In this document: one piece after another, positions 8,415-16,816 of the stretch
How positions within the stretch are numbered: position 1 is the first letter of the stretch
Layout of the letters: each line of letters begins with the position of its first letter
From: Oscillospiraceae bacterium
Lineage (GTDB): Bacteria > Bacillota > Clostridia > Oscillospirales > Ruminococcaceae
Length of the DNA stretch: 64,000 bases
Reading direction: 5' to 3'
Assembly (NCBI GenBank): GCA_016298065.1
Contig: JAEDDN010000003.1
Span: 124,001-188,000, forward strand
Notes under the pieces: model-generated
What the model saw: only the letters and a program-made list of their open reading frames with translations
Database searches by the model: none
Told to the model about the DNA's origin: nothing
Translations under genes and position numbers: made by a program

Positions 8415-8443
8415 TTGCTTTTTAAAGAGTTTTGTGCTATAAT
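8415..8443 (+). promoter_or_regulatory. Promoter for the CarD-like gene
   Basis: TTGCTT (8415-8420), 17-base spacer ending in an extended -10 (TGTGC), TATAAT (8438-8443). It leaves a leader of about 145 bases before the ATG at 8597; I see no known riboswitch in it. Confidence 0.6.
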
Positions 8444-8596
8444 AACATTAAACAAAGGCTTAATTTATGCCGTTTGGGCTTATTCATTTGTTTTTAAAAT
8501 ACTGTAATAAATTATCTGATTACAACGTGCTGTTTACTTTGCGGAACGTAAGTCCTGTTGAAAACAGTGCGTATTTTATTTTCGGGGGTGTAACTT

Positions 8597-9103
8597 ATGT
8601 TTTCGGTAGGAGAAACGGTGATTTACGGAGCACAGGGAGTGTGCAAAATAAAAGATATTTCGTGTATGCAGTTTGGAAACGAAAAGCGAGAATACTACAT
8701 TCTAAATCCCATTTATGAGGAAAAAGCAACAATTTATGTGCCTGCCGATAACGAAAAACTACTCTCTCACATGAGAAGCATAATCACCGCAGACGATATA
8801 GATAAGCTTATAAAATCGGCTTCAAAGGATGAACTTGAGTGGATTGAGGACGACGCAAAGCGAAAGGAATTTTGCGAAGAGGTTATAAAAAAAGGCAATC
8901 GCAAGGAACTTATGCTACTTATAGAAATGCTTTATTTGCACTGGGAGGAATTAAAAACTCAAAAGAAGCACTTTCATATAGCAGACGAGCGTTACCTAAA
9001 GGAAGCCGAAAAGCTATTGCACGACGAATTTGCCTATGTTTTGGGAATAACCAGAGACGAGGTTCCCGAATATATTATGTCAAAGATTAGGGATAAAAAA
9101 TAA
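8597..9103 (+). CDS. CarD/CdnL-family RNA polymerase-binding regulator
   Basis: 168 residues. The N-terminal part (MFSVGETVIYGAQGVCKIKDI, about 1-60) is the CarD Tudor-like domain that contacts the RNA polymerase beta subunit in characterised homologues; the C-terminal part is predicted helical and would touch promoter DNA. YYILNPIYEEKATIYVPADN is the usual end of the first domain. The start is backed by GGGGGTG at a proper spacing. A longer frame in another register (from 8467) overlaps but lacks a ribosome site. The gene is monocistronic with a terminator right after it. The targets are not inferable. Confidence 0.9.
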   Translation: MFSVGETVIYGAQGVCKIKDISCMQFGNEKREYYILNPIYEEKATIYVPADNEKLLSHMRSIITADDIDKLIKSASKDELEWIEDDAKRKEFCEEVIKKGNRKELMLLIEMLYLHWEELKTQKKHFHIADERYLKEAEKLLHDEFAYVLGITRDEVPEYIMSKIRDKK

Positions 9104-9106
9104 CCG

Positions 9107-9139
9107 TATCCGATGATTTTTCATCGGATATAATTTTTT
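9107..9139 (+). terminator. Terminator after CarD-like gene
   Basis: Perfect 10-bp stem TATCCGATGA / TCATCGGATA, TTTT loop, then TAATTTTTT. Confidence 0.85.
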
Positions 9140-9152
9140 GGTTTTAATAATC

Positions 9153-9181
9153 TTGAAAATAAATAGATACTGTGTTATAAT
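9153..9181 (+). promoter_or_regulatory. Promoter for galU
   Basis: TTGAAA (9153-9158), 17-base spacer, TATAAT (9176-9181). Confidence 0.65.
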
Positions 9182-9262
9182 AAATTTACTTAGTGAAGAT
9201 TTAATTTGTGGGGCGTTTTAAACTCTTTCATATTGACATAATTACGGAGGGTACGAAAAGAT

Positions 9263-10141
9263 ATGAAGAAGATAAAAAAAGCTGTTATCCCTGCGGCAGG
9301 ACTGGGTACAAGAGTTTTGCCTGCAACAAAGGCTATGCCAAAGGAAATGCTTACTATTGTTGACAAGCCTGCAATACAGTATATTGTCGAGGAAGCGGTA
9401 AACAGCGGAATTAAGGATATTTGTATTATATTAAGCAGAGGCAAGAGCATTGTTGAGGATCATTTTGACCGTTCGCCTGAGCTTGAAATAAAGCTTAAAA
9501 ACAGCGGCAAGGATAAAGCACTCGATGAAATACTCGGCATAGCAAACCTTGCCAATATAACCTATGTAAGACAGCAAGAGCCAAAGGGCTTAGGCCACGC
9601 AATAAGCTGTGCTAAGGCTTTTGTGGGAGATGACGATTTTGCGGTTTTATACGGCGACGATGTAATTTTAGGCGATTATCCTTGTTGCAGACAGCTTGTA
9701 GATCAGTACGAAAAATACGGACTCGGCTGCGTATGTATGAAGGAAGTGCCCTTTGAGCAGGTAACAAGATATTCCTCATTAAAGGTTGATTTACTCGAAA
9801 ATAACGTTTATAAGGTAAGCGATATGATAGAAAAGCCTGCAACAAAAGAGCTTGCTTTTTCTAACTTCTCTATTCTTGGCAGATGCGTTTTGCCTAATGA
9901 AATTTTTGATATTCTCGATAAAATTCCAAAGGGTGCAGGCGGCGAGTATCAACTTACCGATGCTATGAAAATTTTAGCGCAGACAAAGGGTATGATAGGC
10001 GTTGATTTTGTCGGCACACGTTACGATATGGGCAACAAGCTGGGAATTATGCAAGCGGCAGTTGAAACTGCAATAAAGCATAACGAAATAGGCGAGGACT
10101 TTAAGGCTTATTTAAAGGAATTTGTCAAAACCTTAGACTAA
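9263..10141 (+). CDS. galU: UTP-glucose-1-phosphate uridylyltransferase
   Basis: Makes UDP-glucose from UTP and glucose 1-phosphate for surface glycans and glycolipids. 292 residues. The N-terminus KAVIPAAGLGTRVLPATKAMPKEML is the diagnostic nucleotide-binding loop; the KPAIQYIVEEA and EPKGLGHAI segments and the acidic AVLYGDDVI follow in order. Near the end GTRYDMGNKLG matches the GalU C-terminal motif. The ribosome site is GGAGGG. It has its own promoter and a strong terminator, then a separate PHP gene. Surface-polysaccharide genes elsewhere in the window (a GT2 enzyme, a sugar-phosphate transferase, LCP) could use its product, but they are not linked to it. Confidence 0.95.
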   Translation: MKKIKKAVIPAAGLGTRVLPATKAMPKEMLTIVDKPAIQYIVEEAVNSGIKDICIILSRGKSIVEDHFDRSPELEIKLKNSGKDKALDEILGIANLANITYVRQQEPKGLGHAISCAKAFVGDDDFAVLYGDDVILGDYPCCRQLVDQYEKYGLGCVCMKEVPFEQVTRYSSLKVDLLENNVYKVSDMIEKPATKELAFSNFSILGRCVLPNEIFDILDKIPKGAGGEYQLTDAMKILAQTKGMIGVDFVGTRYDMGNKLGIMQAAVETAIKHNEIGEDFKAYLKEFVKTLD

Positions 10142-10148
10142 TGTTAAT

Positions 10149-10181
10149 AAGAGCTGTACTTATTTTGTACAGCTCTTTTTT
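10149..10181 (+). terminator. Terminator after galU
   Basis: 11-bp stem AAGAGCTGTAC / GTACAGCTCTT, TTATTTT loop, T-run. Confidence 0.85.
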
Positions 10182-10196
10182 AAAGGAGGGCTGTCT

Positions 10197-11018
10197 GTGG
10201 AGTTAAAATATGCAGATTTACATATACATTCATACTATTCCGATGGAACCTCGTCGCCCGAAACCATTTTAAAAAGAGCTTTAGATAAAAACTTAGGCTT
10301 AATCTCTATAACCGACCACAATGTTTTAGACGGCTCAAAAAAGCTAAGGGAGCTTTGTAAAGGCAAAGATATACGCTTTGTAAGCGGCGTGGAGTTAGAC
10401 TCTTTGTATAACGGCACAGACATACATATATTAGGCTACGGCGTTTCGTTAGAGGACAAAGCTTTTTCTAAGTTTGTTGCCAATAATCTTGCTATGCTAA
10501 ATCAGATAAGCGATAAGCTCATACTGAAAATGCAAAAGGTTTATAAGGAAATTTCCTTTGAGGAATATGAACGCTTCATATACGCTAGGCAAAAGGGAGG
10601 CTGGAGAGCGCTTCATTATATTCTCTCAAAAGGCTTATCCGAAAGCTTAAAGGACGGACTGAAGTACTACAATCAGTTTGAATGCGGATATGACTGCGTA
10701 CCTTTCCCGAGTATAGATAATGTCTGCGACGCTATTCATAAGGCAGGCGGAAAGGCAGTATTAGCTCATCCGGGCAAGGTTATTAAAACAGACGACCTTG
10801 ATAAATTCAGGGCTACTCTTATGAGAATAATAGATATGGGTATAGACGGCATAGAATGTTACTATCCTTCTCATACAAAAGAGGTGTGTGATATATGCCT
10901 TAAAATATGTGAGGATATTCACTTAGCCGTAACTGCAGGCTCGGATTATCACGGCGATTTTTCGGGCGAGGATATAAATTATATGAAGGTATCGGCAGAT
11001 AAAATTATAGGAATTTAA
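10197..11018 (+). CDS. PHP-domain metal-dependent phosphoesterase
   Basis: 273 residues from a GTG start, with AAAGGAGGG seven bases upstream. Motif I is ADLHIHSYYSDGT, motif II ITDHNVLDG, then GVELD, and the later AVLAHPGKV and TAGSDYHGDF supply the remaining metal-binding His/Asp residues of a trinuclear PHP site. Length and order match the YciV/RnaAM-like group, whose members act on 3',5'-nucleoside bisphosphates or short 5' RNA ends. The exact substrate cannot be inferred. It follows the galU terminator and is itself followed by a strong terminator, so it needs its own promoter or read-through. Confidence 0.88.
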   Translation: MELKYADLHIHSYYSDGTSSPETILKRALDKNLGLISITDHNVLDGSKKLRELCKGKDIRFVSGVELDSLYNGTDIHILGYGVSLEDKAFSKFVANNLAMLNQISDKLILKMQKVYKEISFEEYERFIYARQKGGWRALHYILSKGLSESLKDGLKYYNQFECGYDCVPFPSIDNVCDAIHKAGGKAVLAHPGKVIKTDDLDKFRATLMRIIDMGIDGIECYYPSHTKEVCDICLKICEDIHLAVTAGSDYHGDFSGEDINYMKVSADKIIGI

Positions 11019-11031
11019 AAGGGTCATAATT

Positions 11032-11067
11032 AACCGGGGCTGTGTCAGCACAGCCCCGGTTTTTTGT
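11032..11067 (+). terminator. Terminator after PHP gene
   Basis: Perfect 13-bp stem AACCGGGGCTGTG / CACAGCCCCGGTT, TCAG loop, T6. Confidence 0.9.
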
Positions 11068-11376
11068 TTGCACTGTGATAATTTTCACTTTAAGCTTTTT
11101 GTCAGACTGCCTCTTTTATCCTTAGTAAAGAAAAATACTTTACATCTATAATTTCGTTTTTTATTTGTGGGATAACTATAAGAAATTATGTAAAATCCCT
11201 GAAAAAGCCCGTTATTACGGGCTTTTTGCTTTACAACAAGCAAAAGGAATAGATATATCTATAATATGTAAAGCGAATTTACTTTACATATTATATTGGC
11301 GATATTTTTATATTCAAAAGGTTATATTATAGGACAAACTTTCATATCAATGTAAAAAACAAAGGGGTCTTATTAA
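11068..11376. other. Gene-free spacer with two palindromes before spoIIIAA
   Basis: No ORF of note. It holds a terminator-like hairpin at 11202-11227 (AAAAAGCCCG / CGGGCTTTTT, 6-base loop), and a perfect 14-bp inverted repeat TATAATATGTAAAG (11260-11273) / CTTTACATATTATA (11282-11295) with an 8-base spacer. A related ACTTTACAT occurs at about 11139-11147. The spoIIIA promoter lies at its right end. Confidence 0.8.
11321..11351 (+). promoter_or_regulatory. Sigma-E-like promoter of spoIIIA operon
   Basis: GTTATATT (11321-11328), 14-base spacer, CATATCAAT (11343-11351). This fits the sporulation sigma-E consensus (-35 near GTCATATT, -10 near CATACAAT) in both boxes and in spacing. The spoIIIA operon is sigma-E controlled in Bacillus subtilis. 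Confidence 0.65.
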
Positions 11377-12363
11377 ATGGACAGACTTAAATTTGAAAGT
11401 GAAATTTTTTGCCATTTCGGTATGAGGCTAAAAAATATATTTTCGAAACTACCTGACGAAATCTTAAATGAGCTTAAAGAAATTCGCTTAAAAAAAGACA
11501 AGCCTTTGCTTCTTTTTATGGGGGACAGGATACTGTTTTTAAATAAAGACTCTGCTGTAGTAAAACGCCCCGACATAAATACAGTAATAATAACAAAAAA
11601 AGAGCTTGACGATATATTTTTATCGATATGCGAGTACTCTATACACGCCTTTTTAGATAAAATATCAAACGGCTTTGTAACAATAAGAGGAGGGCATAGA
11701 GTAGGACTTTGCGGAAGCGCCGTTTGCGAAAACTCGAAGGTTATATCGGTAAGGGATATTTGTTCGCTTAACTTCAGAATAGCAAGACAGATTTTAGGCG
11801 TGGCGGACGAGATTTTATATAGGTGTTTTTTTAATAAACTAAGCTCTGTTTTAATTGTCGGTATGCCGTCGAGCGGTAAGACCACGCTCTTAAAGGATAT
11901 TGCAAACGCCTTAAGCAGCGCAAGGCTCGGCAGTTACATAAAAGTAGCGGTAATAGACGAGCGTGGCGAGATAGCCTCTTGTTATCAGGGTGTACCGCAA
12001 AACGATATGGGCATATCAAGCGATATATACGACTGTTTTCCTAAGGGCGAGGGAATGAATATGGCGCTTAGAACTATGTCTCCGCAGGTTGTGATATGTG
12101 ACGAGATAGGAGATATAAACGACGCAAGGCTTATAATGCAAAATGCAAACGCAGGTGTTTATACCGTTGCTTCCGCACACGCCAAAAGCTTGGAGGAGCT
12201 TAAAAACAGAGGCTTTTTAAATCCGCTTTTTGAAAGCGGGGTATTTGATTATGCGGTTATACTAAAGGACGACAAATCGCCGGGCAAGATAGATAAAATC
12301 TTAAATTTAAAGGAGATAAAAAATGAAGTTAATATTAGCGCTGACAGCTATAGTTATGTTTAG
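11377..12363 (+). CDS. spoIIIAA: Stage III sporulation protein AA (ATPase)
   Basis: Cytoplasmic ATPase of the mother-cell SpoIIIA-SpoIIQ channel, related to type II/IV secretion ATPases; needed for forespore gene activity after engulfment. 328 residues. The Walker A motif is GMPSSGKTTLLKD and the Walker B region is VVICDEIG; the SAHAKSLEEL segment fits the later conserved His box. The N-terminal region (IRLKKDKPLLLFMG) is typical of the family. AAAGGGG precedes the ATG. Its 3' end overlaps spoIIIAB by 41 bases in another frame. It heads an eight-gene operon in canonical order. Confidence 0.95.
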   Translation: MDRLKFESEIFCHFGMRLKNIFSKLPDEILNELKEIRLKKDKPLLLFMGDRILFLNKDSAVVKRPDINTVIITKKELDDIFLSICEYSIHAFLDKISNGFVTIRGGHRVGLCGSAVCENSKVISVRDICSLNFRIARQILGVADEILYRCFFNKLSSVLIVGMPSSGKTTLLKDIANALSSARLGSYIKVAVIDERGEIASCYQGVPQNDMGISSDIYDCFPKGEGMNMALRTMSPQVVICDEIGDINDARLIMQNANAGVYTVASAHAKSLEELKNRGFLNPLFESGVFDYAVILKDDKSPGKIDKILNLKEIKNEVNISADSYSYV

Positions 12364-12832
12364 CGTATGGGGATTTATAAAAAGCAAAAAGCTTTCCGAC
12401 AGGGTAAAGGCGTTGCAAACGGTAAGGATTTTTTTAGAAAAGCTAAAGGCGTATTTACGTTTTGAAAGGCTTACAACTCCTCAGATTTTTTCAAAGCTTT
12501 CCGACGCAAAGGAGTTAAGCGAGCTTTCCTTTATAAGCGAGTGCGCCAAAAAACTTGAGCAAAACCCTAATTTTCCGAAGGTGTGGGGTGAAGCACTTGA
12601 TAATTACAAAAAAGAAGAGGTGCTTTCAGACGAGGATATACGGGAGTTATATCTGCTCGGAGGCTTTGTAGGCAGTACCGATATAGAGGGTCAGCTAAAC
12701 GGAATAAAATTGGTGGACGAGCAGGTTTTATTAAAGCTTAATGACGCAGACGAAAACTACAATGTCAAGGGAAAGCTTTATCGCTCGCTCGGTGTGGCAC
12801 TGGGGCTTGCGCTCGGCGTAATAATAATATAA
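12323..12832 (+). CDS. spoIIIAB: Stage III sporulation protein AB
   Basis: 169 residues with an N-terminal membrane helix (LILALTAIVMFSVWGFI) and a C-terminal hydrophobic segment (SLGVALGLALGVIII). It resembles the GspF-type platform protein of secretion systems and sits in the mother-cell membrane of the feeding-tube channel. The body is helical and charged (VKALQTVRIFLEKLKAYLRFERL is the recognisable opening). The ATG lies inside the end of spoIIIAA after AAGGAG, indicating translational coupling. Identification rests on order, length and the opening motif. Confidence 0.9.
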   Translation: MKLILALTAIVMFSVWGFIKSKKLSDRVKALQTVRIFLEKLKAYLRFERLTTPQIFSKLSDAKELSELSFISECAKKLEQNPNFPKVWGEALDNYKKEEVLSDEDIRELYLLGGFVGSTDIEGQLNGIKLVDEQVLLKLNDADENYNVKGKLYRSLGVALGLALGVIII

Positions 12833-12856
12833 TCAAACGAAAGGAAATGAGAAGCT

Positions 12857-13051
12857 TTGGACGTTGATTTGATTTTTAAGATAGCCGCTATCGGTATAAT
12901 TGTAGCCGTTTTAAACCAGCTTTTAATTCGCTCGGGACGTGAAGAACAGGCTATGATGACAACTCTTGCAGGACTTATTGTGGTTTTGATGATGATTATA
13001 TATGAGATACAGGATTTGTTTGAAACGATAAAGGTGATTTTTAACTTATAG
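12857..13051 (+). CDS. spoIIIAC: Stage III sporulation protein AC
   Basis: 64-residue membrane protein with two hydrophobic helices, the usual size. The start is TTG after a GAAAGGAAATGAGAAG-type site; MDVDLIFKIAAIGIIVAVLNQLL and the polar loop RSGREEQAMM between helices match the family. It is a membrane partner of SpoIIIAD in the mother-cell channel. It lies 24 bases after spoIIIAB and 15 bases before spoIIIAD. Confidence 0.93.
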   Translation: MDVDLIFKIAAIGIIVAVLNQLLIRSGREEQAMMTTLAGLIVVLMMIIYEIQDLFETIKVIFNL

Positions 13052-13066
13052 CAAGGATGAATTTAA

Positions 13067-13456
13067 GTGGATATATTCTTGGTAGTGGGGCTTAGTGTAA
13101 TAAGTGCAGTGCTTTGTATACTCTTAAAGCAGTATAAGGCGGAGTATGCGGTGATAATTTCGCTTTGCTGTTCGGTAATAATATTCGGCGCAGTTGTAGC
13201 GGCGCTTGCACCTGCTTTTAAAACGATAAATTCGCTTATCGGTACCGTTAATATAAACTCGGAATATGTAAAAGCGGTGCTGAAAGCACTTGGCATTTGT
13301 TATTTAACTCAGCTTGCGGCAGACAGCTGTAAGGACGCAGGACAAACCGCAATAGCCTCAAAGGTCGAGCTTGCGGGCAAGGTCGGTGTAGTGCTTGTAG
13401 CACTTCCTATGTTCGAGAGTCTGGTGGATATAATTATAAAGCTTATGAGCTTGTGA
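13067..13456 (+). CDS. spoIIIAD: Stage III sporulation protein AD
   Basis: 129-residue membrane protein from a GTG start with AAGGATG upstream. About four hydrophobic segments; the polar stretch YLTQLAADSCKDAGQTAIASKVELAGK is the family's most conserved part. It shares a fold with SpoIIIAC. It sits between spoIIIAC and spoIIIAE with 13-15 base gaps. Role: membrane component of the SpoIIIA channel. Confidence 0.93.
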   Translation: MDIFLVVGLSVISAVLCILLKQYKAEYAVIISLCCSVIIFGAVVAALAPAFKTINSLIGTVNINSEYVKAVLKALGICYLTQLAADSCKDAGQTAIASKVELAGKVGVVLVALPMFESLVDIIIKLMSL

Positions 13457-13469
13457 TAAGAGGGAAAAT

Positions 13470-14606
13470 ATGAGGAAGTTTATATTAGCCTTTGTGCTTT
13501 TAATTTTAATAATGCCGGCGACTTTGGTATCGGCTCAAAGCGACTACGGCGAAGAGTATGACGATATGCTTTCAGAAAGCGGAGCAGACGAGCTTTTTAG
13601 TACGCTTCCCGACGGCACGAGGGAATATTTAAATGACGCAGGTATTTACAGCGTAGACGCCGATGCGCTTAAAAATATGAGCATTTCAGACGTGCTTAAT
13701 ATACTTTTTAAAGGCGCTTTAAGTAATATAAAGTCGCCGTTAAGACTTTTTCTTATTTGTACGGGGGTTATACTGCTTACATCACTTTTAAACGGCTTTG
13801 AGGAAACTATTAAAAACTCATCGCAAAAAAATATATTTTCGGTAGTAAGCGTACTTTGTTTGAGTACGGCAATAATGACGCCTGTTATAAAAATAATAAC
13901 CGATACGGTTGATACCGTAAAACAGGCAGGGGATTTTCTCATTAGTTTTATACCTGTTTACGCAGGTATTGTTGCGGTGTCGGGTAAACCGGTGTCTGCC
14001 TTTACATACTATAGCTCTCTTATGGGCGCTACCGAACTTATGACCCTTGTTGCCACGGGCTTTTTAGTGCCTCTTATCAGCGTGTATTTAGCGCTTTGCC
14101 TTTCGGGAGCAGTAAACGACACCGTAAACATTTCTTCGGTCGCTAAGGGTATAAAAAAGTTTATGATGTGGACTATGGGCTTTTGTATGTCGGTGTTTGT
14201 GGGCTTGCTTACAGTAAAAAGCTTTGTGTCATCCTCTGCAGACAGCTTAACCGCCAAGACAGGTAAATTTTTAATAAGCTCCTTTGTCCCCATAGTGGGA
14301 AGTGCGTTAAGCGACGCTTTGGGCGTAGTAAACGGCAGCTTGGGGCTTATAAAATCTGCGGTGGGCGGTTTCGGGATATTGGCGGTGCTTTTGACCTTTC
14401 TGCCGAGCGTTATATCTATAGGGCTTATGAAGCTTTCTTTAAGTGCGGCACAATGTGTGAGCGAGGTTTTAGACGTTAAAAAGACGTCTGCACTCTTAGA
14501 ATCCACCGCCTTTGTTATGTCGATACTGATGAGCTTTGTAATTTGCTTCGGGATAATGATTATAATATCGGTGGCTCTTATTATGGCAGTGGGGTCAAGC
14601 GTATGA
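13470..14606 (+). CDS. spoIIIAE: Stage III sporulation protein AE
   Basis: 378 residues with a signal-like N-terminus (KFILAFVLLILIMPATLVSA), a soluble region and then about seven to eight membrane helices; the family's large integral membrane subunit. Conserved core patches include FLISFIPVYAGIVAVSGKPVSA and the CLSGAVNDTVNISSVAKGIK loop. The ribosome site is AGAGGG. Its TGA overlaps the spoIIIAF ATG. Strong family match by length, topology and position. Confidence 0.94.
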   Translation: MRKFILAFVLLILIMPATLVSAQSDYGEEYDDMLSESGADELFSTLPDGTREYLNDAGIYSVDADALKNMSISDVLNILFKGALSNIKSPLRLFLICTGVILLTSLLNGFEETIKNSSQKNIFSVVSVLCLSTAIMTPVIKIITDTVDTVKQAGDFLISFIPVYAGIVAVSGKPVSAFTYYSSLMGATELMTLVATGFLVPLISVYLALCLSGAVNDTVNISSVAKGIKKFMMWTMGFCMSVFVGLLTVKSFVSSSADSLTAKTGKFLISSFVPIVGSALSDALGVVNGSLGLIKSAVGGFGILAVLLTFLPSVISIGLMKLSLSAAQCVSEVLDVKKTSALLESTAFVMSILMSFVICFGIMIIISVALIMAVGSSV

Positions 14607-15076
14607 TGGACGGAATAAAGGAAATTGGTTTTTCGGTGAGCATAATACTGATTGTGACAGGTATTTTTTCTATGCTCGTGCCGACAGACCGTATGGAAAA
14701 GACTATGAAGCTTACTTTGAGCGTATTTTTCCTAATAAGCCTTGTGACGCCCTTTGTAAACGCTGATTTTAGCTTTGATGTTTCGGACAGCTATAAGGAA
14801 TATGCTTATGAGGACACTGCGCTTTCTGCGGGGTTTAATGAAAAAACAAAGAACCTAACCGAGCAGTATATCGCTTCACAGTTAAAAAATCTCTTAAAGG
14901 ACGAGGGGTATTATGTAAATAAAATTACCGTTTCGGTTAATATTACCGCTCAAAACAGCATAGATATTAGTGAAGTGGTTATCACTTTGCCTGAAACTTA
15001 CATACAAAAAGAGGACAAAATAAAAGCCGTAATAAAAGAAAATCTGGGTGAAAGTAATATAACGTTTAAGTATTAG
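14603..15076 (+). CDS. spoIIIAF: Stage III sporulation protein AF
   Basis: A longer frame opens at 14543, deep in spoIIIAE, but the ATG at 14603 overlaps the spoIIIAE stop (ATGA), is preceded by GGGG, and gives the expected start MMDGIKEIGFSVSIILIVTGIFSML, 157 residues. Two N-terminal membrane helices are followed by a soluble domain facing the intermembrane space, which in B. subtilis SpoIIIAF has a ring-building fold. The C-terminal part (VVITLPETYI) is well kept. Confidence 0.92.
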   Translation: MMDGIKEIGFSVSIILIVTGIFSMLVPTDRMEKTMKLTLSVFFLISLVTPFVNADFSFDVSDSYKEYAYEDTALSAGFNEKTKNLTEQYIASQLKNLLKDEGYYVNKITVSVNITAQNSIDISEVVITLPETYIQKEDKIKAVIKENLGESNITFKY

Positions 15077-15086
15077 GAGAAGTTTT

Positions 15087-15665
15087 ATGGGAATGACTAA
15101 AAGCATTTTTTCCTCATTTATAAAAAAGCTTGCCGCAGATAATAAAAAAAGAAAAATAATAGTGGCGTTAGGCTTTATATTTATACTTTTGATTTTGATG
15201 TCGGTGTTTTTTGACTCTGACAATAAAGATACTCAAAAAGCGGCGGTGAGCGAGGAAGTTATATTAGACAGGGAAGAATATACACTTTCAATGGAAAACC
15301 GACTAACCGATATTTTAAAAGATATATACGGCGTGGGCGAGGTAAAGGTAATGCTCACGATAGACGACACAGGGCAAAACATATACCAGTCTGATATTAA
15401 AAAAACAAATGACTCTTCAGACTCGGGACAAAATACAAGTTATGAACAACAGCTGGTGCTTATAAAGGATAATTCGGGTAAGACCAATGCGCTTTTAAAA
15501 TCCACCGAATTTCCAAAGGTGTCAGGCGTGGTGGTTGTGTGTGAGGGCGGTGATGATATAAATGTACAAAAAAGGGTTATCGGCGCAGTTACGACCGTGT
15601 TTGATATAAGCTCGGCGAAAGTATGTGTAACAAAGCTTGAAAATAAACAAAACGGAGGCAGATAG
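15087..15665 (+). CDS. spoIIIAG: Stage III sporulation protein AG
   Basis: 192 residues: a basic cytoplasmic N-terminus, one membrane helix (KIIVALGFIFILLILMSVFF) and a soluble ring-building domain including the family pattern ENRLTDILKDIYGVGEVKVMLTI and, near the end, VSGVVVVCEGGDDINVQKRV. In B. subtilis SpoIIIAG forms a large 30-fold ring between mother cell and forespore. AGGAGAAG precedes the ATG. Confidence 0.94.
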   Translation: MGMTKSIFSSFIKKLAADNKKRKIIVALGFIFILLILMSVFFDSDNKDTQKAAVSEEVILDREEYTLSMENRLTDILKDIYGVGEVKVMLTIDDTGQNIYQSDIKKTNDSSDSGQNTSYEQQLVLIKDNSGKTNALLKSTEFPKVSGVVVVCEGGDDINVQKRVIGAVTTVFDISSAKVCVTKLENKQNGGR

Positions 15666-15667
15666 TT

Positions 15668-16225
15668 ATGAAAGCTAATTTTATAATAGGTAAAAAACAA
15701 ATTGTGGTAGCGGCACTTATGGTGATTTTGGGAGGTGCGATATATGTAAACTGGGCTTACGCAAATAATAATACCCTCACCTTAGACGCTGTAAATGAAG
15801 CCCAGAACGTAACCGAAACCAAAGAAACCGCAAACTATGGCGACGCTAAGCTTGTAAATACTCAAACTCAAAGCGACGACGAATATTTTACACAGGTAAG
15901 CTTAGAACGTGAACGTTCCCGTGACGAAGCAATAGAAACGATAAATAACGTGCTTGCAAGCGTTGACTCCACCAGCGAGGAATATGCCGACGCAAGCGCA
16001 AAGATACTTGAAATATCGGCTCAAATTGAATCGGAAAACAAAATAGAAAATTTAATTAAGGCAAAGGGCTACAGCGAATGTGTGGTATATTTAAGCGGGG
16101 AGAGCGCAAATGTTGTGGTTAAAACAGACGGGCTCGACGCACAAAACGCAGCTCAAATTAAAAACATAATATTATCCGAGCAGGACATAAAAGCAGAAAA
16201 TATTTCTATAGTTGAAGTAAAATAG
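15668..16225 (+). CDS. spoIIIAH: Stage III sporulation protein AH
   Basis: 185 residues with one N-terminal membrane helix (IVVAALMVILGGAIYVNWAYA), a variable acidic linker, and the C-terminal ring-building domain (SRDEAIETINNVLAS...LIKAKGYSECVVYLSGESANVVVK). It is the mother-cell partner of forespore SpoIIQ. Its start is two bases after the spoIIIAG stop, with GGAGG upstream. Last gene of the operon; the next promoter starts at its stop codon. Confidence 0.94.
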   Translation: MKANFIIGKKQIVVAALMVILGGAIYVNWAYANNNTLTLDAVNEAQNVTETKETANYGDAKLVNTQTQSDDEYFTQVSLERERSRDEAIETINNVLASVDSTSEEYADASAKILEISAQIESENKIENLIKAKGYSECVVYLSGESANVVVKTDGLDAQNAAQIKNIILSEQDIKAENISIVEVK

Positions 16226-16254
16226 TTGTTACCTTGCGATTTTTATGGTATAAT
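16226..16254 (+). promoter_or_regulatory. Vegetative promoter for asp23 gene
   Basis: TTGTTA (16226-16231), 17-base spacer, TATAAT (16249-16254), starting directly after the spoIIIAH stop. This separates the sporulation operon from the following housekeeping genes. Confidence 0.75.
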
Positions 16255-16350
16255 AGCTTTGTTAAAGGCTATAATCTGCGGCTTATTAGCGGCACGCAGT
16301 AAATGGATATTGAAAAAATACTTATCCTTAAAAACGGAGGTAGCGTAATA

Positions 16351-16701
16351 ATGGAAGGAACTTCAAAAAGAGAAAACGGAATCTTAAAAATCTCAGATGA
16401 GGTTATAGAAAAAATTGCCGAAACGGTTGTTAGCGAGGTGGAGGGCGTCGACAGCTTGGCACCTGCGCCTGCAAAGCTAAAAAATCTTGTGATAAAATCC
16501 CAAGGTAATAAGGGAATAGCCATAAACTTTGACTCCGGCGTTTGTATAATAGACGTTTATGTTGTGCTTAAAATGGGCTATAAAATAAAAACAGTAGCCG
16601 AAAAGGTACAGCAAAGCATAAAAGAAACCGTCCAAAATATGTGCGGAATAGCGGTTTCAAAGGTAAATGTGTATATTAAGGATATTAAGGTAACAGACTA
16701 A
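16351..16701 (+). CDS. Asp23/Gls24 family envelope stress protein
   Basis: A frame opens at 16303, but GGAGG precedes the ATG at 16351 and the family starts there, giving 116 residues. Core motifs: LKISDEVIEKIAETVVSEVEGV, then VYVVLKMGYKIKTVAEKVQQSIK and GIAVSKVNVYIKDI. Family members are abundant cytoplasmic or membrane-associated proteins tied to envelope homeostasis; the reaction, if any, is unknown. Position directly before nusB is standard in Clostridia. A terminator between them suggests partly separate transcription. Confidence 0.93.
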   Translation: MEGTSKRENGILKISDEVIEKIAETVVSEVEGVDSLAPAPAKLKNLVIKSQGNKGIAINFDSGVCIIDVYVVLKMGYKIKTVAEKVQQSIKETVQNMCGIAVSKVNVYIKDIKVTD

Positions 16702-16709
16702 CCTTTTAA

Positions 16710-16747
16710 AAAACTAACTCTCTTTTAATTCAAGGAGGGTTAGTTTT
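16710..16747 (+). terminator. Terminator after asp23 gene
   Basis: AAAACTAACTCTC (16710-16722) pairs with GAGGGTTAGTTTT (16735-16747) with one wobble, then GTCTTGTTTT. Confidence 0.65.
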
Positions 16748-16816
16748 GTCTTGTTTTATACGACTTTTTATAAAAATTTAAACAAAGAGAAGTTTAAATT
16801 AAAGAGGTGATTTTCA

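Noticed and set aside
8467..8718. ORF overlapping the CarD-like gene start
   Set aside because: No ribosome site; the overlapping CarD frame is clearly the real gene.
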